From NCBI RefSeq assembly GCF_900100765.1, contig NZ_FNFO01000009.1, forward strand, positions 124,001 through 188,000: a stretch of 64,000 bases of DNA, in the 5' to 3' direction. The notes below the pieces were generated by a model, which was given only the letters and a program-made list of their open reading frames with translations, was not told the DNA's origin and did not search any database. The position numbers were made by a program, and so were the translations under genes. The stretch's first letter is position 1, and each line of letters starts with the position of its first letter. The DNA comes from Catalinimonas alkaloidigena (GTDB lineage: Bacteria > Bacteroidota > Bacteroidia > Cytophagales > Flexibacteraceae). Below, in pieces: positions 63,609-64,000 of this stretch.

Positions 63609-63703
63609 GACCTGACAACCGGCAAGCCTGCGCACTTGAACCTGAGACTTGCCTCCTGCGACCCCGAACCTGTAACCTTTCAACCTTGTAACCTTAACCT
63701 GCC
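63609..63703 (+). repeat. Degenerate AACCT(T/G)-type repeats before creD
   Basis: The sequence before the creD start contains many variants of AACCT(T)(G)T, such as GAACCTGTAACC, CAACCTTGTAACC and TTAACCTG, spaced 7-10 bases apart. Unit length is irregular, and the array is clearer in its right half (63665-63699). Confidence 0.45.
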
Positions 63704-64000
63704 ATGAATAACTTCTTCGAGCGCCTCAACGAGTGGGTGCGCACTTCCGTCACTATCCGCATGTTGTCGGTGGCCTTTCTGATTCTGCTGCTCCTGATTC
63801 CGGCGAGCATGATCGAATCCCTGATCCGCGAACGGGAGATGCGGCAACAGGACGTGATTCGGGAAATCAGCAGCAAGTGGAGCGGGCCCCAGACCCTCAC
63901 CGGACCGATTCTTTCCATTCCCTACGACGCCTACGAGCGTGCCAACGACGGTAAAATGGTGAAGGTGACGCAATGGGCGCACTTTCTGCCGGAAAGCCAG
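63704..64000 (+). CDS. creD: CreD-family inner-membrane protein, N-terminal part (cut by window end)
   Basis: The first 99 residues are present, and the frame is open to the last base. MNNFFERLNEWVRTSVTIRML, a membrane helix with FLILLLLIPASMIESLIRERE, then EISSKWSGPQTLTGPILSIPYD match the start of CreD, a membrane protein of about 440-460 residues linked to cell-envelope integrity and, in some bacteria, beta-lactam response. In Bacteroidota the gene often follows a small winged-helix regulator with which it forms an operon; here other envelope genes lie between them. Confidence 0.92.
   Translation, partial: MNNFFERLNEWVRTSVTIRMLSVAFLILLLLIPASMIESLIREREMRQQDVIREISSKWSGPQTLTGPILSIPYDAYERANDGKMVKVTQWAHFLPESQ

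Noticed and set aside
1-64000. CRISPR arrays, insertion sequences, rRNA genes and riboswitches
   Set aside because: No regularly spaced repeats, no transposase reading frames with terminal inverted repeats, and no rRNA or known riboswitch cores were seen on either strand.

Overview
The window looks like a chromosomal segment of a Bacteroidota bacterium, most likely of the order Cytophagales. The evidence is a SusC/SusD outer-membrane pair, a PorP/SprF-family type IX secretion protein beside a giant protein with a gliding-motility-type C-terminal domain, CRTAC1-like FG-GAP/UnbV lipoproteins, many lipobox-bearing lipoproteins, and occasional TAnnTTTG promoter elements. By eye the genes are fairly GC-rich for the phylum, while some intergenic stretches are AT-rich. 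Assignment below order level cannot be made from the sequence alone.

Left part (1-14.6 kb): an accessory redox region. It holds four short-chain dehydrogenases (one cut by the window edge, one with His at the catalytic Tyr position), two AraC regulators, a Bcr/CflA-type drug exporter, an orphan LytTR response regulator, an HSL-type esterase, a GreA/GreB-like protein, and a cyclic-nucleotide-binding/glutaredoxin-like/thioredoxin-reductase-like fusion. A Dps ferritin, a quinone-oxidoreductase-like enzyme, and a divergent metallo-beta-lactamase-fold hydrolase/HxlR pair follow. From 14.6 to 17.3 kb the region is gene-poor, with a decayed tyrosine recombinase next to a tRNA-Ser(CGA), which suggests an old integration scar.

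Middle part (17.3-41.7 kb): a SusC-SusD pair closed by a terminator, then a large surface FG-GAP/UnbV lipoprotein and a Nudix hydrolase. Next comes a housekeeping stretch: alpha/beta hydrolase, methylmalonyl-CoA epimerase, A-type Fe-S carrier, a Tat-exported sugar-isomerase-like protein and hemA. It is followed by two histidine kinases, a lipoprotein, a KefB-like antiporter with universal-stress domains, and an OmpA/PD40 outer-membrane protein.

Right part (41.7-64 kb): the 1447-residue gliding-type protein divergent from PorP/SprF, an ECF sigma/anti-sigma pair, a candidate small RNA with an orphan terminator, a cytochrome c-type FG-GAP lipoprotein, a GH20 hexosaminidase, a PEGA-SHOCT lipoprotein, an M14 carboxypeptidase, an outer-membrane barrel and a further histidine kinase. 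The window ends in a coherent envelope cluster: membrane protein, winged-helix regulator, DUF4173, DUF1361, DgkA and CreD (cut by the window end). Two copies of the palindrome ACTTTG-N5-CAAAGT precede its first and third genes and are probably the regulator's operators.

The observations most worth following are the sensor-domain/flavoreductase fusion that has lost the thioredoxin-reductase cysteines, the paired operators of the envelope cluster, the orphan terminator with structured RNA-like sequence, and the recombinase remnant beside tRNA-Ser.
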